64,000 nucleotides of DNA from Chlamydiia bacterium (GCA_022601395.1 JAJACS010000001.1:74299-138298), one strand, 5' to 3'; shown: positions 50,606 through 60,091, counted from the stretch's first letter. The notes: generated from the sequence alone by a model not told the origin. A program made the numbers and translations.

Positions 50606-53407
50606 TTAACGAATCATTTTTAAGCTTTTATGTACTTCACCGCTCAGATAGTTTGTAGGTGGTACATGTTCATTTAATTCGCTTAGCAGGTTCACTGCTC
50701 GATCTTTACATCTAAAGCCTTCTTCTTTGTTATTCTCATTGAAGAGTTGCTTTGATTGCATTCTTAGTATTTCAGCATCGATGAACTTCATGTAAGATGC
50801 ATAAACAGTTTCCTTATCAGGATTCTCTTTTAGGGAAGAGTGGTACTCTCCACCTACAAGATCATCTCTAGATTGGAAATCTTCTTTTAGTCTTACAAGG
50901 AAGAACAGGTATCTAGAATCTCTCATGTTATCTTGAGCAAGAGAGGCTCTTACTTTTGCATACTCGATACCAGCTTCTAAGTGCGTTGGCTCAGAAAGGA
51001 TGTTCTTTCTGATTTGCAGCTCTTTCAGTTTATTTAAGACGGAAATAACGTCTGGGTTTTTCTCGTTCTTGCTCTTACGGTCCATAAGTTCAAAACGAAG
51101 TTTAGCAGCCTTTAGAGCGCTTGCTGTTGTAAGAGGTGTTGAAACACTACTTGACTGTGTGTTGATAAAGTCGTAGGTCTCAAGTGCAGCATGAAAATCT
51201 CTAAGATCTTCATACGTTGCAGCTAGCTCATACATTGTTTGTCTCTTAAACTGCCAATCCCAGTTAGGGTTGTTGTTTTGCTGTTCGATAAGAGCTTGCA
51301 AAATTTGCAGCTTCCCATCGATATGACCTTTAAGTCCTGCTACTTCTGCGAACTTTAAAACTTCAGGCTCTAGAAAGAGACTTTGCGTATCCACAAGTCT
51401 TATGAAAGACTTGTCGGATGTCAGTGCCTTGTCATAAAGCTCAAGAGCTCTATCTAAGTACATCGCTACATCTTGTCTATCACCTGGTGCGTTTGCCCAG
51501 TGTTGATCTAGGTAGTCCTTTGCATTTTTATAGTAGTAGCCACCTAGCCAAAGTTGGTTTTCCAGTTTGATAGGTTGTGAAGTGTCTTGTAGTGCGCAGT
51601 AAAGATAGTGCGCTGCCTTATCAATGAAAAACTCTTTGTTGTCAGAATGCTCGGATCTTGTGATGTAAGCATTGTAGAGTTGTAGGTGGATAGAGCTTGT
51701 ATCATAAAGCTCTGGGTTAAGCTCAATAGCTTTCTCCAGGTGTGCACAAAATCCTTCAAGGTCAGAGCTTAGTCTATTTAAGCTAAGAGCTGTCAGTAGG
51801 TGAGCTTCACCAAGAGACTCATGGTTTGGATAATCTGTGATATATGTTTGTAGGTTCTCTAAACTTTCGTTGTAATAGTTTAGCTCATACGCAAGTTTTG
51901 CATAGAGCAGTCTATATTCACGAAGTTCATCACGATTTAGTCCATTGTCGTTATGAAGAACTTTTTGCAGATCTGTTAGGAATACATCCTTTGAGTAAGC
52001 TGGGTACTCTTCATCAGCGCCTTGCTTTGATAGGTGCAGGCATGATGAAAGGAAGTGTCTCCACGCAGATTGTACGCGCTCACTATTTGGGTAGTCGCTT
52101 AAGAACTTCTTAAGCATCTCATAGCTGATGTCATACTTGTTATTTTGATGCGTAACAATAGCATACTCATAGATTAAGCTTTCTGGATCTTCGAAGCTAT
52201 TATAACGATCTAAAATTGTTCTTAGCTCGATCTCTACTCTAGAAAGTTCCCCTTCGTTCTTTAAGATCATGGCATGCATGAAGTGTGCTTTTGCAAGTTC
52301 ACTATCATCTGGATATGTCTTAGTAAAGCGGTTAAGAGCTTTTTCGAATAAAGGTTCATTGTTTGTGTGTCTAGCACATGTCATCTGGATAAGAAGGGCA
52401 TCTTTATATTGATCAGATGCTTCAGCTTGTTCGATGATATACTTTTCAAGAGGTGTTGTAGCACTTTCAAAGTCCTGCAGTGCATAAAAGCTTTTACCAA
52501 CGATGAAGTTATAAACACTCATCTGCTCTTCTGGTACATATGGATACACCAGTCTATGGTTTGCGATTACGTTCTCATACTGCTGCGTTTGAAAGTAAAG
52601 AAGTAGTCTGTTGTAAGCTGCGTCGCCACCTTTTGTTCCACCAAGCTCAATCACTTGATCAAACACTTCAATAGCTGCTTGTTTATCGAGGTTTGCTTCT
52701 AGAAGACCTGCATTAAAAAGAAGGCTCTCTTTTTTATCTGGGTGTCTGCTAGCAAGCATAAGGTAAAGGTCTGCTCCTTTCGCATTTTGCTTAAGAAGCC
52801 TGTATACTTCAGCAAGAGCAAAAGAAGAAATTTCTCCATACTCTGTATCGAGAAGCTGCTCGTAGAAAGGTTGAGACTTTTCAATCAGTTGTTTTGATTG
52901 CTCAGGGCTAAGAACTGTTAGAGCGTGTCTAAAATAGCCCTCTGCCATTAAGAAATGAAACTCACTTCTTCTGTCATCAAACTCAGGAGAAGAGTGACTT
53001 AAATATCTTTCACCTTCTTGAAAAAGAGTCTCATAGTCGCTAAGCTCATAAAGACACTGCAACTTGTTTAAGACAATCTTTTCGTGAACAGAAGGATCGC
53101 TTATTGTGTGGTATGCTGCAAGCGCTTGCTCAAACTGGTTTTCCTGAAGATGTAAATCACCAAGAATTCCTTGCAAGTAGTCGTTTAATGCGCTCTTAGG
53201 GTATTTTCTAACGAAATCATGAATTTGCGATTTCACTATTCCGTAGTCCCCATCTTTCCAAAACTCAGCAATCCTACGAATAAGAAAAGCTTCTTCATCT
53301 GATGAGTAAGCATCATCAGCAGCAAAAGTATGCATACATGCAAAAGCTGTTGCACATAGTATGCATTTTTTGGTGAATCTCATAAATCCAAATTGATTCC
53401 GTGGCAT
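50606..53407 (-). CDS. exported TPR-repeat protein
   Basis: The 933-residue protein begins at ATG 53407 (AAGGG, spacing about eight); ATG 53383 ('MRFTKKCILCATAFACMHTFAA') is an alternative with a textbook signal peptide. Almost all the rest is tetratricopeptide-like helical pairs, such as 'KYPKSALNDYLQGILGDLHL', 'VYRLLKQNAKGADLYLMLAS' and 'DYPNHESLGEAHLLTALSL'. It is upstream of the VWA gene on the same strand and could act with it in a periplasmic or outer-membrane assembly. The partner is unknown. Confidence 0.8.
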   Translation of the reverse strand: MPRNQFGFMRFTKKCILCATAFACMHTFAADDAYSSDEEAFLIRRIAEFWKDGDYGIVKSQIHDFVRKYPKSALNDYLQGILGDLHLQENQFEQALAAYHTISDPSVHEKIVLNKLQCLYELSDYETLFQEGERYLSHSSPEFDDRRSEFHFLMAEGYFRHALTVLSPEQSKQLIEKSQPFYEQLLDTEYGEISSFALAEVYRLLKQNAKGADLYLMLASRHPDKKESLLFNAGLLEANLDKQAAIEVFDQVIELGGTKGGDAAYNRLLLYFQTQQYENVIANHRLVYPYVPEEQMSVYNFIVGKSFYALQDFESATTPLEKYIIEQAEASDQYKDALLIQMTCARHTNNEPLFEKALNRFTKTYPDDSELAKAHFMHAMILKNEGELSRVEIELRTILDRYNSFEDPESLIYEYAIVTHQNNKYDISYEMLKKFLSDYPNSERVQSAWRHFLSSCLHLSKQGADEEYPAYSKDVFLTDLQKVLHNDNGLNRDELREYRLLYAKLAYELNYYNESLENLQTYITDYPNHESLGEAHLLTALSLNRLSSDLEGFCAHLEKAIELNPELYDTSSIHLQLYNAYITRSEHSDNKEFFIDKAAHYLYCALQDTSQPIKLENQLWLGGYYYKNAKDYLDQHWANAPGDRQDVAMYLDRALELYDKALTSDKSFIRLVDTQSLFLEPEVLKFAEVAGLKGHIDGKLQILQALIEQQNNNPNWDWQFKRQTMYELAATYEDLRDFHAALETYDFINTQSSSVSTPLTTASALKAAKLRFELMDRKSKNEKNPDVISVLNKLKELQIRKNILSEPTHLEAGIEYAKVRASLAQDNMRDSRYLFFLVRLKEDFQSRDDLVGGEYHSSLKENPDKETVYASYMKFIDAEILRMQSKQLFNENNKEEGFRCKDRAVNLLSELNEHVPPTNYLSGEVHKSLKMIR

Positions 53408-53557
53408 AATAGCACCCTTAAAGAAATGTTATGTAAAACGTTTAACCAAACTGCGGTAAAATATGCTGTTTTTACCCAAGTTAAACTTTTTTTAATAAAG
53501 GATTCAGCTTATTTACTCAATGTTTTTTAATTTTTCTCTATGAGGAAGTAGTTGAGA

Positions 53558-54592
53558 TTAGCCGTTTGCTTCTTGTTTAGATTTTGAGATGTAATATGAA
53601 AAAAGTTCATCAGCTTTTTCATGACCACTTTCTTTTAAGTGTTTGTAGACTTTAAAGCCTTGTGCGTTGTGACCTTCTTGGAAGTAAAGGTAGGCAAGAC
53701 GAAGCATTACATCACTTTTGGAATCGGATACCTCTAGTATTTTCTCGAAATGCTCGATTTCTTTATCGTACATTTCAAGTTCATGGTAGCAAGTAGCGAG
53801 TTGCGCAAGAACCCATGGATCATCTTTTGCTGACTCATAAATGATTTTGTATTCTTCGATAGCTTTTTGGATGCTGCTTTGGAATTTTTCGTAATGCCAT
53901 TCATCGGCTTGCTCTTTTGCAGACGAATCAGGAGCAGATTGGATCGGGCTGTACAAAAGGCTTTTGTACACAGATGAGAGGGTAAGGTAGCTATTGCCAA
54001 GAGAGGCATGCACTTCTAGATTTGTAGGCTCTATTTTCAAAAGAGAAAGATGCTCTTGGATACATTCAAAAAGTAAGATTTCTTTCATCTTTTGCAGGTC
54101 TTTGAAATGCCAAAATAAAGAGAGCTTTCTCATTACTTTTTGTAGTGATTCAAGAGGAAAAGACTTGAGGTAAACGGGAATTTCTTTTGTTTGAAAAAGT
54201 TGTGCAAACATGTAAAGCGCTTGCGCGATAAATAAATGGTAATCTTGAGGCGGAATATCATCAGAAAGGGATTTAGTGCATACAGAGATAAACCACTGCT
54301 TAAGCTGTTTAAACTGTTCAGGTTTTTTAGACTTCGTATAAAAAAGTAAGCTTAAATATGTAAAGAGGGTTAGGACAAAAAGAGAGATGCCGAGAGCAAA
54401 CAATGAGGTGTTTTTTTGCATTGCATAAAGGGTGCAAACAAAAGCGATTTCAAGTGCAAAAACGATGCAGAAGATCAGATGGAAGAGCACGTAAGAGCCC
54501 AGCACTTTCTTGAAATGCTTGAGACCGCTCATACAGTGGAGCTCTAGTACTTTATGTGAATACTCTGTCTTATCTTCGTAAGTAGTAACCAT
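53558..54592 (-). CDS. membrane-anchored TPR-like protein
   Basis: The 344-residue protein has two adjacent membrane helices near the N terminus (about 33-58 'VLFHLIFCIVFALEIAFVCT' and 64-86 'SLFALGISLFVLTLFTYL'), then a helical cytosolic domain with TPR features ('LEVHASLGNSYLTLSSVYKS', 'YKIIYESAKDDPWVLAQLAT', 'YFQEGHNAQGFKVYKHLKE'). The preceding region 53408-53557 is AT-rich with no gene. I recognise no family; chlamydial TPR membrane proteins of this layout exist. Confidence 0.7.
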   Translation of the reverse strand: MVTTYEDKTEYSHKVLELHCMSGLKHFKKVLGSYVLFHLIFCIVFALEIAFVCTLYAMQKNTSLFALGISLFVLTLFTYLSLLFYTKSKKPEQFKQLKQWFISVCTKSLSDDIPPQDYHLFIAQALYMFAQLFQTKEIPVYLKSFPLESLQKVMRKLSLFWHFKDLQKMKEILLFECIQEHLSLLKIEPTNLEVHASLGNSYLTLSSVYKSLLYSPIQSAPDSSAKEQADEWHYEKFQSSIQKAIEEYKIIYESAKDDPWVLAQLATCYHELEMYDKEIEHFEKILEVSDSKSDVMLRLAYLYFQEGHNAQGFKVYKHLKESGHEKADELFSYYISKSKQEANG

Positions 54593-54696
54593 GAAAACCT
54601 TAGCTGTGCATTTCAGAGTTTAGAAATGAGCAAAGATTTTTACAAGAGTTATCCTTGTATCAGCTTTATAAAGTTCTCGTTTGGATTTATGCGCAG

Positions 54697-55248
54697 CTAA
54701 GTATCCGATAGCGTAGTATTCGCTGAGCTAGGAGGGGATGAGAAGGAAGAGTGCGGCGACATGGGAAGAAGTTCAGTGCGCCTTTTTTGTATAGAGGTTT
54801 TCACGCTAATTGTTGCCTTCGCGATCTTCCCTAAGGTGTTTAATTCAAAAAGAAGCATCACAATAGAATGAGTCTTTTCAATGATACCATCTGCTTCAAA
54901 AGGAACTTCGCTATCATGCGTAAATGTCAGTTTGATCGCGGAAAGCTGATCCTCTGGCCCTGCAACTTCAAAAGTTTTCAGATGGTATATGTCTTCTACA
55001 CGAGAGTTCAGGCAGATGAGATCTCTGTTTGAAAATACTTCGTGTAAGCGTGATGTAAGCTCTTGTGTTCCAAATAATACTGAACTTCCATAGGGAATGT
55101 TCTCATTGGAAGCAACATAAGTTACTTGAACCCCTTGTGGTTCATTCGTGCAGTAAGGAGCGATTTCATTGAAGCTCTTCTGAGAAAGATTCCCTGAAAA
55201 AATTTTATGTGCTTGATTTTGGAAGAGCCCTAGTTGCTGTGCGGCCAT
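54697..55248 (-). CDS. NTF2/SnoaL-like protein, array member 9
   Basis: This 183-residue protein is the last gene of the minus-strand array. 'FGTQELTSRLHEVFSNRDLI' and 'IVMLLFELNTLGKIAKATIS' align with 'YGTEHLVERVAALF' and 'ATLIFNLDRHGNI' of the gene at 57823. These blocks fit the SnoaL/NTF2-like cone fold (an E/Q-containing helix then a final strand with F-x-G-K-I). It alone has a Ser/Pro-rich C-terminal tail. AGAGGGA precedes the ATG. No signal peptide. Function unknown. Confidence 0.65.
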   Translation of the reverse strand: MAAQQLGLFQNQAHKIFSGNLSQKSFNEIAPYCTNEPQGVQVTYVASNENIPYGSSVLFGTQELTSRLHEVFSNRDLICLNSRVEDIYHLKTFEVAGPEDQLSAIKLTFTHDSEVPFEADGIIEKTHSIVMLLFELNTLGKIAKATISVKTSIQKRRTELLPMSPHSSFSSPPSSANTTLSDT

Positions 55249-55373
55249 ACTACAATCCCTCTATTTCTAAAACTTATTGTTAGAGCTTTTTTTGCAAATT
55301 TTGCGGCACTAGTTTAACACGTATTTGAATTAACTAAAACTATACTTAGCTATGCGGATCTATTTTTAGTGGA

Positions 55374-55799
55374 CTAAGATTGTATAACTTCAACTTTTTT
55401 TGAGACGAACTCTTCTACAGAAGCATGAGAAAAAGGACCTAATTGGCTTTTATTTAAAAAAGCTATTTTAGTCTTATATGTAGTAGTAGTTTTCTTGGTA
55501 TGGCTCTTTTTAGATAGATGTATGACTATATGTACATCGGTATGCGGCAAACCTTTTTCATCTCGGTAAGTGTCGCATGTTATTTTTGGTTTTTGTGCGT
55601 TGTGGAAAACCTCTTTGATTACTTCATGTAAAAAAAACATCCCGACGCCAGTTCTCAAAGTTTCCGGAGGTGCTTTTTCTTCATTCACGTGTCTAAACTC
55701 AACTTCTATTTGCCTATTGCAATATCTTTCAAGGTTGTCGAAGCCTCGCTCTAGAAAACACTGTGCTACTGTGCTGTATGGTGAAGATCTACTAGCCAT
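55374..55799 (-). CDS. NTF2/SnoaL-like protein, array member 8
   Basis: The 141-residue protein has 'FLERGFDNLERYCNRQIEVEF', a Gly-containing helix 'TGVGMFFLHEVIKEVFHNAQ' and 'DVHIVIHLSKKSHTKKTTTTY'. Similarity to the other members is in layout rather than identity. It lacks the 'FN.(D/N)G.I' end. AGAGAT precedes the ATG. The 368-base gap upstream (55800-56167) holds no gene I can see. Confidence 0.6.
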   Translation of the reverse strand: MASRSSPYSTVAQCFLERGFDNLERYCNRQIEVEFRHVNEEKAPPETLRTGVGMFFLHEVIKEVFHNAQKPKITCDTYRDEKGLPHTDVHIVIHLSKKSHTKKTTTTYKTKIAFLNKSQLGPFSHASVEEFVSKKVEVIQS

Positions 55800-56167
55800 A
55801 TCTAGATCTCTTTTTTTGTTGTTTTGAGGGTGCTATCTAAATACGCAAACGATTTGTCGTATTTGTTTATAGAAAAATTCAAAAAAAGGAGATGTTAGCA
55901 GATGAGAAAGTATATAAGAAAGGATCTTTGTTTTCGCAGTTAGTACTAAACTGAAGCATATATAACGAGTTAAAAGTTATATATGCTTCGCCTTAGTTAA
56001 TTTTGGGCTCGATAAGCAGGAGCTTTCTCTGTCTTTACTGTAAAAAGAGGGGGTCTATTACATACTGCTGACATAAAGTCTCCAGGGATAAAAATTGAGA
56101 GCAACTGCTAATAAAAGCTTGGGTTTATTGCACGTTTCTAATGTGAAAAAAGGCTGCAGCTAGAAAT
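55800..56167. other. non-coding gap in the array
   Basis: Apart from the perfect inverted repeat at 55953-55989 I see no open frame of note, RNA gene or mobile element. It is the longest spacer in the array and could be where another member has decayed, though I found no remnant. Confidence 0.5.
55953..55989 (-). terminator. perfect 14-bp inverted repeat, terminator-like
   Basis: GAAGCATATATAAC (55953-55966) and GTTATATATGCTTC (55976-55989) pair perfectly around a nine-base loop. It lies between array members 8 and 7 and could end transcription of member 7. Confidence 0.5.
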
Positions 56168-56605
56168 CTACCCTCCGTGAGCAAACCTGTGACTAAGTTG
56201 AGGGTGAGGGTGAGGGTCGAGTTCTTCCCAATGCTCAGTTGCATGGATCTGTGTAATTTTTCGATCTGCAAGAGTGTCAGGATCTGAAAAAACAAATTCA
56301 ACGTGGGTGGTAATATTAACTATTTTTGTCGTGCTTGTGGCAGTCCCTATACACTCGACCTGGTAACCAGGGGGGCCGAAGGTGTTTATAGTAAGTCTTT
56401 TGTCGTGGCAAAAAAGGTTCATTAGGAAGCTGTTTACTCTAGAGACTCCTTGAATATGGGTTGTGCTTCTGTTAACAGGAATATCATCAATTCTTTTAGT
56501 GCTATCATATGTAATGCCTACATTAGGATCACATTGATATGCCAGTTTTTGGACCCATCTGCCTATTTGTTTATGATAATCTGAATTCCCAAGAGTAGCA
56601 GACAT
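56168..56605 (-). CDS. NTF2/SnoaL-like protein, array member 7
   Basis: The 145-residue product has 'QIGRWVQKLAYQCDPNVGITY', 'GVSRVNSFLMNLFCHDKRLTI' (matching the central helix of other members) and 'VNITTHVEFVFSDPDTLADRKI' as the final strands. The start follows GGAG. A His/Pro-rich tail ('ELDPHPHPQLSHRFAHG') is unique. Confidence 0.6.
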   Translation of the reverse strand: MSATLGNSDYHKQIGRWVQKLAYQCDPNVGITYDSTKRIDDIPVNRSTTHIQGVSRVNSFLMNLFCHDKRLTINTFGPPGYQVECIGTATSTTKIVNITTHVEFVFSDPDTLADRKITQIHATEHWEELDPHPHPQLSHRFAHGG

Positions 56606-56680
56606 AGTTTATCTCCGTAAAGTTTGAAAGGGCGCAAGAGTATACCTTATCCAAGGCTTTAATAGGGACTATTTAATTAC

Positions 56681-57088
56681 TTATGTAGGTTTTGTAATAG
56701 TTAAAGAAACTAACCTGCTATCTTGTATTGTATCGACACTTTCTCTAGATCTTGTAAAAATAAAATTGAATGAGTAGTTGGGGACTCTTTCTTCTCCATG
56801 AGTAGATATATCTATGTGAACATAGGTACGGTGTCTTATGTGCTTTACAAGAGACACGGTATATGTTTCTGACTTATATGTTTCCCAAGCTTTTGCGACT
56901 TTAATAGAGGAGTTTCCAAAGAGATGTTCAAGCTCATGGAGTATCTTTTCCCTACCTATGGCTTTTTTATCCCTATGTACTAGCTGTGATGTATCATCGC
57001 AATAATCTGCGATGCTTCCAAATTGATTATTTGTAAGATACTTTTGCATCGCAGTGATATGCGCTACGGGTGTACTGAAGGCGGACAT
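56681..57088 (-). CDS. NTF2/SnoaL-like protein, array member 6
   Basis: The 135-residue product has 'MQKYLTNNQFGSIADYCDD', 'AIGREKILHELEHLFGNSSI' and 'NYSFNFIFTRSRESVDTIQDS'. The central helix 'G.E.I...L..LF' is typical of the SnoaL-like fold. AAGAGAG precedes the ATG. Confidence 0.62.
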   Translation of the reverse strand: MSAFSTPVAHITAMQKYLTNNQFGSIADYCDDTSQLVHRDKKAIGREKILHELEHLFGNSSIKVAKAWETYKSETYTVSLVKHIRHRTYVHIDISTHGEERVPNYSFNFIFTRSRESVDTIQDSRLVSLTITKPT

Positions 57089-57187
57089 GATATTCTCTCT
57101 TTTAGAAAATGGTAGTGAAGTTTAAGTGTAGTTTTAAATAGATTGCAAAACATTTGCTCTATGGGCAAGAAGTTTTGCAACAAGAGA

Positions 57188-57207
57188 ACGGAGCCAAGAG
57201 GCTCCGT
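57188..57207 (-). terminator. terminator after array member 5
   Basis: ACGGAGCC (57188-57195) and GGCTCCGT (57200-57207) form a perfect eight-base GC-rich stem with AAGA loop, 24 bases past the stop of the gene at 57231-57662. On the minus strand it is followed by TCTCTTGTTG. Confidence 0.6.
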
Positions 57208-57230
57208 AATTTGAGCTATATGTAAGCTGG

Positions 57231-57662
57231 TTACACATTCCGTGTAATTGTCTCCGTGATCTCAAGGTGAGTCATAGTAGACATATCTTCGTTGAAGCTG
57301 AATGTAAGAAAAGCCTGACAAGCATATTGAGCAGTTTGTGCAGCACAGTCCGCTTTTGCAGGGATGTCTTTAGTGCATTTTCCTGAAAGTGTAGCAATAA
57401 CGGAGAAGTCCCCTTTAGCGGTAACATCTTCTATGATATAGGCAGTTTGAAAAAGTCTGGTAAGGTTTCGTGCAACTTTATCAGCGCCTGGATTTGTGTC
57501 CGAGTGAAGTCTCTCTCTTCCTTTTGCCCCTACGACAGATCTGTGGTAATCAGTTGTGGTATTCACGTTGCAGTATTGTTCGCCTATCCCGCTATAGTTT
57601 TGACTTGTCAATAAAGCACTAATAGCGCCAGAAACTTTTGTTTGATCAGTATATGAACTCAT
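57231..57662 (-). CDS. NTF2/SnoaL-like protein, array member 5
   Basis: The start is given at ATG 57662 (MSSYTDQTKV), with GGAG eight bases upstream; an upstream in-frame ATG exists at 57683. The product (about 143 residues) has 'ISALLTSQNYSGIGEQYCN', 'GADKVARNLTRLFQTAYIIE' and 'CQAFLTFSFNEDMSTMTHLE', the clearest NTF2-like ending of the array. Two extra Cys pairs occur in the middle. Confidence 0.65.
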   Translation of the reverse strand: MSSYTDQTKVSGAISALLTSQNYSGIGEQYCNVNTTTDYHRSVVGAKGRERLHSDTNPGADKVARNLTRLFQTAYIIEDVTAKGDFSVIATLSGKCTKDIPAKADCAAQTAQYACQAFLTFSFNEDMSTMTHLEITETITRNV

Positions 57663-57822
57663 TTCTATTCTCCGTTGTATCAATATTCGTTTGAGTGGTT
57701 AAAAATGCGCAAATACTAATGGTTAAAGTCTTAAATATCAAAAAGAATTTAGAATATAGATGCAGAAGCAGAGCTATATGTTTATTTGCATTAATAGATA
57801 AACTTCTGCCAGAAAAACCCAG

Positions 57823-58269
57823 TTAAGCAGAAAAATCACTGAAATCCACTCGATCTTTGGTGATTACAGCCTCAAGTGAAGTGGAGAGGATATTTCCATG
57901 TCTATCGAGATTAAATATTAGAGTAGCAACTGACATAACTGTGTTAAAAACTAAACCTGATGTATCGGTCTCAGCACTTCCACCTTCGCAGATAACGTGT
58001 ACCTGGTTCATCATATCAATACAGTTGGTGACTTTGTATTCCTTGGTTGTTGCGAAAAGTGCTGCGACTCTTTCAACGAGGTGTTCTGTTCCATAATAAA
58101 CGGTCATACCTGAAGAGACTGTGTTTGTAATAACTGTGTATTTAACTTCCGTTTTTTTTCCTTCTTCAGTGCTATATGCTTTTAGTTCATCAAAGTTTCC
58201 AGTTGCGATTCCTTTTGTAATAAGATCTTTAGCGATGTCTTTAAATGGTTTTAAACTCGATGTTGCCAT
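57823..58269 (-). CDS. NTF2/SnoaL-like protein, array member 4
   Basis: The 148-residue product has 'IATGNFDELKAYSTEEGKK', 'YYGTEHLVERVAALFATTKE' and 'SVATLIFNLDRHGNILSTSLE', the fullest match to the SnoaL-like layout. AAAGGGA precedes the ATG. The N-terminal MAT/MAA start is shared by several members. Confidence 0.68.
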   Translation of the reverse strand: MATSSLKPFKDIAKDLITKGIATGNFDELKAYSTEEGKKTEVKYTVITNTVSSGMTVYYGTEHLVERVAALFATTKEYKVTNCIDMMNQVHVICEGGSAETDTSGLVFNTVMSVATLIFNLDRHGNILSTSLEAVITKDRVDFSDFSA

Positions 58270-58406
58270 GTGTATTCCCTTTGTGACCTAGATGTTATGT
58301 TGTTTTTTTTAAGAAAAAGAAGAAGTTTAAAGTATTGCTGTTTAATACTGAAGGGAGACTTATCTTACGGCTATAAGATCTGATTACTTTTATTAAGGGT
58401 GATCAC

Positions 58407-58865
58407 CTAACATAAACTATAGTCTAGCACGGTGAAGACTCCCTGCTCTTCAACCCTAAGGGATTCAAGCGTTCCAATAGGGTTGAACTTTAAAATGAAC
58501 TTTGCTTTATGAATTTCTAGTTCAGTAAAGGGTTCTTCTCCAGATCCGTTAAGGCGACGTGATTCACTATAATACTGATAGGTGTAGGCTTTATGGTCTT
58601 CGAGATTATGTATTGGTATGATCCAATGACTTTTAGTTATATGGAAAAGCTTTTCAAGCATAAAAAGTACGCCATCTTTTCCTGTTCTTTCTTCGAGAAA
58701 TGTACGAGGGGGTCCTATTTGATAGGTGCGCTCTCCCTTTTCCTTCTTGCGGGTGATAGTTTGCTTGTAGGAGGAGGTGGTTTCTGGTAGACAGCTGTCT
58801 AAGAGGGTATTGTACTGTCCTTTGTTAAGTTGTAATGTAAATCTCCAGTCTGGAGGAAGTCGCAT
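58407..58865 (-). CDS. NTF2/SnoaL-like protein, array member 3
   Basis: The 152-residue product has 'LNKGQYNTLLDSCLPETTSSY', 'GKDGVLFMLEKLFHITKSHW' and 'FILKFNPIGTLESLRVEEQG'. The first helix and last strand match the family; the middle is longer and Lys-rich. AAGGAA precedes the ATG. Confidence 0.62.
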   Translation of the reverse strand: MRLPPDWRFTLQLNKGQYNTLLDSCLPETTSSYKQTITRKKEKGERTYQIGPPRTFLEERTGKDGVLFMLEKLFHITKSHWIIPIHNLEDHKAYTYQYYSESRRLNGSGEEPFTELEIHKAKFILKFNPIGTLESLRVEEQGVFTVLDYSLC

Positions 58866-58918
58866 TTTTTTCCTTGAAATTGTTTTATGTTGCGGCTAGA
58901 TCGCTTTTGTAAAGCATG

Positions 58919-59422
58919 TTACGCCCTACCTTGATAACGAAGTTCTCTTAACCTACTGATGTTCACGTACTCCATGCGATTATAGTCTACTGTCTGTTTC
59001 TCAACTTCAAGATCAGTAACTCTAAATTGTTCGTTAATGGTCATAGCTAATCTAACATGGTATGATAGCATATGACCGACAAGACTCGGGATGGCAGGAT
59101 CCGTGTTTATGAATTTACTTGTTGAATAATTTAAAACGATCACGTTCTTAGAGCGAAGTTCATAGGAATCATCAAAAGTAAAACCTCTCTTCGAAAATAC
59201 TTCTGCCAGAGTCTCCATAGCATAAGAAGAATCTCTTGATGTTCCCAGTGAGATGTGTATGAAATTCTGCACTGGGGATTTTGGGTTGTATGCGGAAGAT
59301 ACGTCGTAGGAAACTTTGCAGTCTTCTTCAAGATGCGCTCCGAAACCATAGAAGTTTCCTGTGCGTATAGATTCTTGTAGTCTATCTACAGGTGCTATAT
59401 CTTTTTGCAGTGGGGTTGCCAT
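58919..59422 (-). CDS. NTF2/SnoaL-like protein, array member 2
   Basis: The 167-residue product has 'IRTGNFYGFGAHLEEDCKVSY', 'SSYAMETLAEVFSKRGFTFD' and 'VRLAMTINEQFRVTDLEVEK'. AAGGAGA precedes the ATG. It is separated from member 1 by only 22 bases, so the two are probably cotranscribed. Confidence 0.62.
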   Translation of the reverse strand: MATPLQKDIAPVDRLQESIRTGNFYGFGAHLEEDCKVSYDVSSAYNPKSPVQNFIHISLGTSRDSSYAMETLAEVFSKRGFTFDDSYELRSKNVIVLNYSTSKFINTDPAIPSLVGHMLSYHVRLAMTINEQFRVTDLEVEKQTVDYNRMEYVNISRLRELRYQGRA

Positions 59423-59444
59423 ATAGACTCTCCTTAGCTAATAG

Positions 59445-59885
59445 TTAGTGTGACTTGATGTCATCAAGCTCGCAGCTGGAAATTTTGTTGTTTTTATTAA
59501 ATGTAAGTGTCAGCCAGACGCACCTTGTAGTCGATGCATCAGACTTTGCTAAACCTTCTCCATAAAACCTAGCGATAGACTCACTGCTTGAGATGCTGCG
59601 ACCAAATCGAGAAAAGTTGATCTTTTCGAAAAGCTCTATAATTCTTGTTGCTATTTCATCAGGATCTGAATAGGTTCCTATTTCCTGGCCTTCGGATGAG
59701 CGGGTTGTGAAGGTCATGGTAATGTTGCTATCTACAAAGAGCTCTTTGAATGCATCAGAATTTCTACTCATAAGAAGTGTTTTTAGTGTCTCAGATGATG
59801 GGCGGGTATACTTAGGTTCTTGAGGAGGGTTGCGAGCCAAGTCTGCAAGCTCTCTATGTACGATGAATGCTGTTTCTGCTGCCAA
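59445..59885 (-). CDS. NTF2/SnoaL-like protein, array member 1
   Basis: The start is a TTG at 59885, with AGGAGA six bases upstream. The 146-residue product has 'LKTLLMSRNSDAFKELFVDS', 'DPDEIATRIIELFEKINFSR' and 'CVWLTLTFNKNNKISSCELD'. It is the first gene of the minus-strand array and has no signal peptide. Confidence 0.62.
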   Translation of the reverse strand: MAAETAFIVHRELADLARNPPQEPKYTRPSSETLKTLLMSRNSDAFKELFVDSNITMTFTTRSSEGQEIGTYSDPDEIATRIIELFEKINFSRFGRSISSSESIARFYGEGLAKSDASTTRCVWLTLTFNKNNKISSCELDDIKSH

Positions 59886-60044
59886 TTGCGTCTCCTGTGT
59901 GCTTTTAGTCGAGGTGTGTTTTCTGTAGATGCGGAAAAGTAGCGCTACTTATACTAGAGCGGCCATGGGTTATTAAAAATAAAGTTCAATAAAGTCGCGG
60001 CATTATTAGAAATATTCAGATATTGGGCAAGGTATTTTAAAGAA

Positions 60045-60079
60045 TTAGTAAAGGAAGCTTTGGTAGCTTCCTTTACTAA
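60045..60079 (-). terminator. intrinsic terminator of the glycine-zipper lipoprotein gene
   Basis: TTAGTAAAGGAAGCT (60045-60059) and AGCTTCCTTTACTAA (60065-60079) form a perfect 15-base stem with a five-base loop, 13 bases beyond the stop of the gene at 60092. A T-rich run (TTCTTTAAAA) follows on the minus strand. Confidence 0.85.
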
Positions 60080-60091
60080 AGATAGATATGC

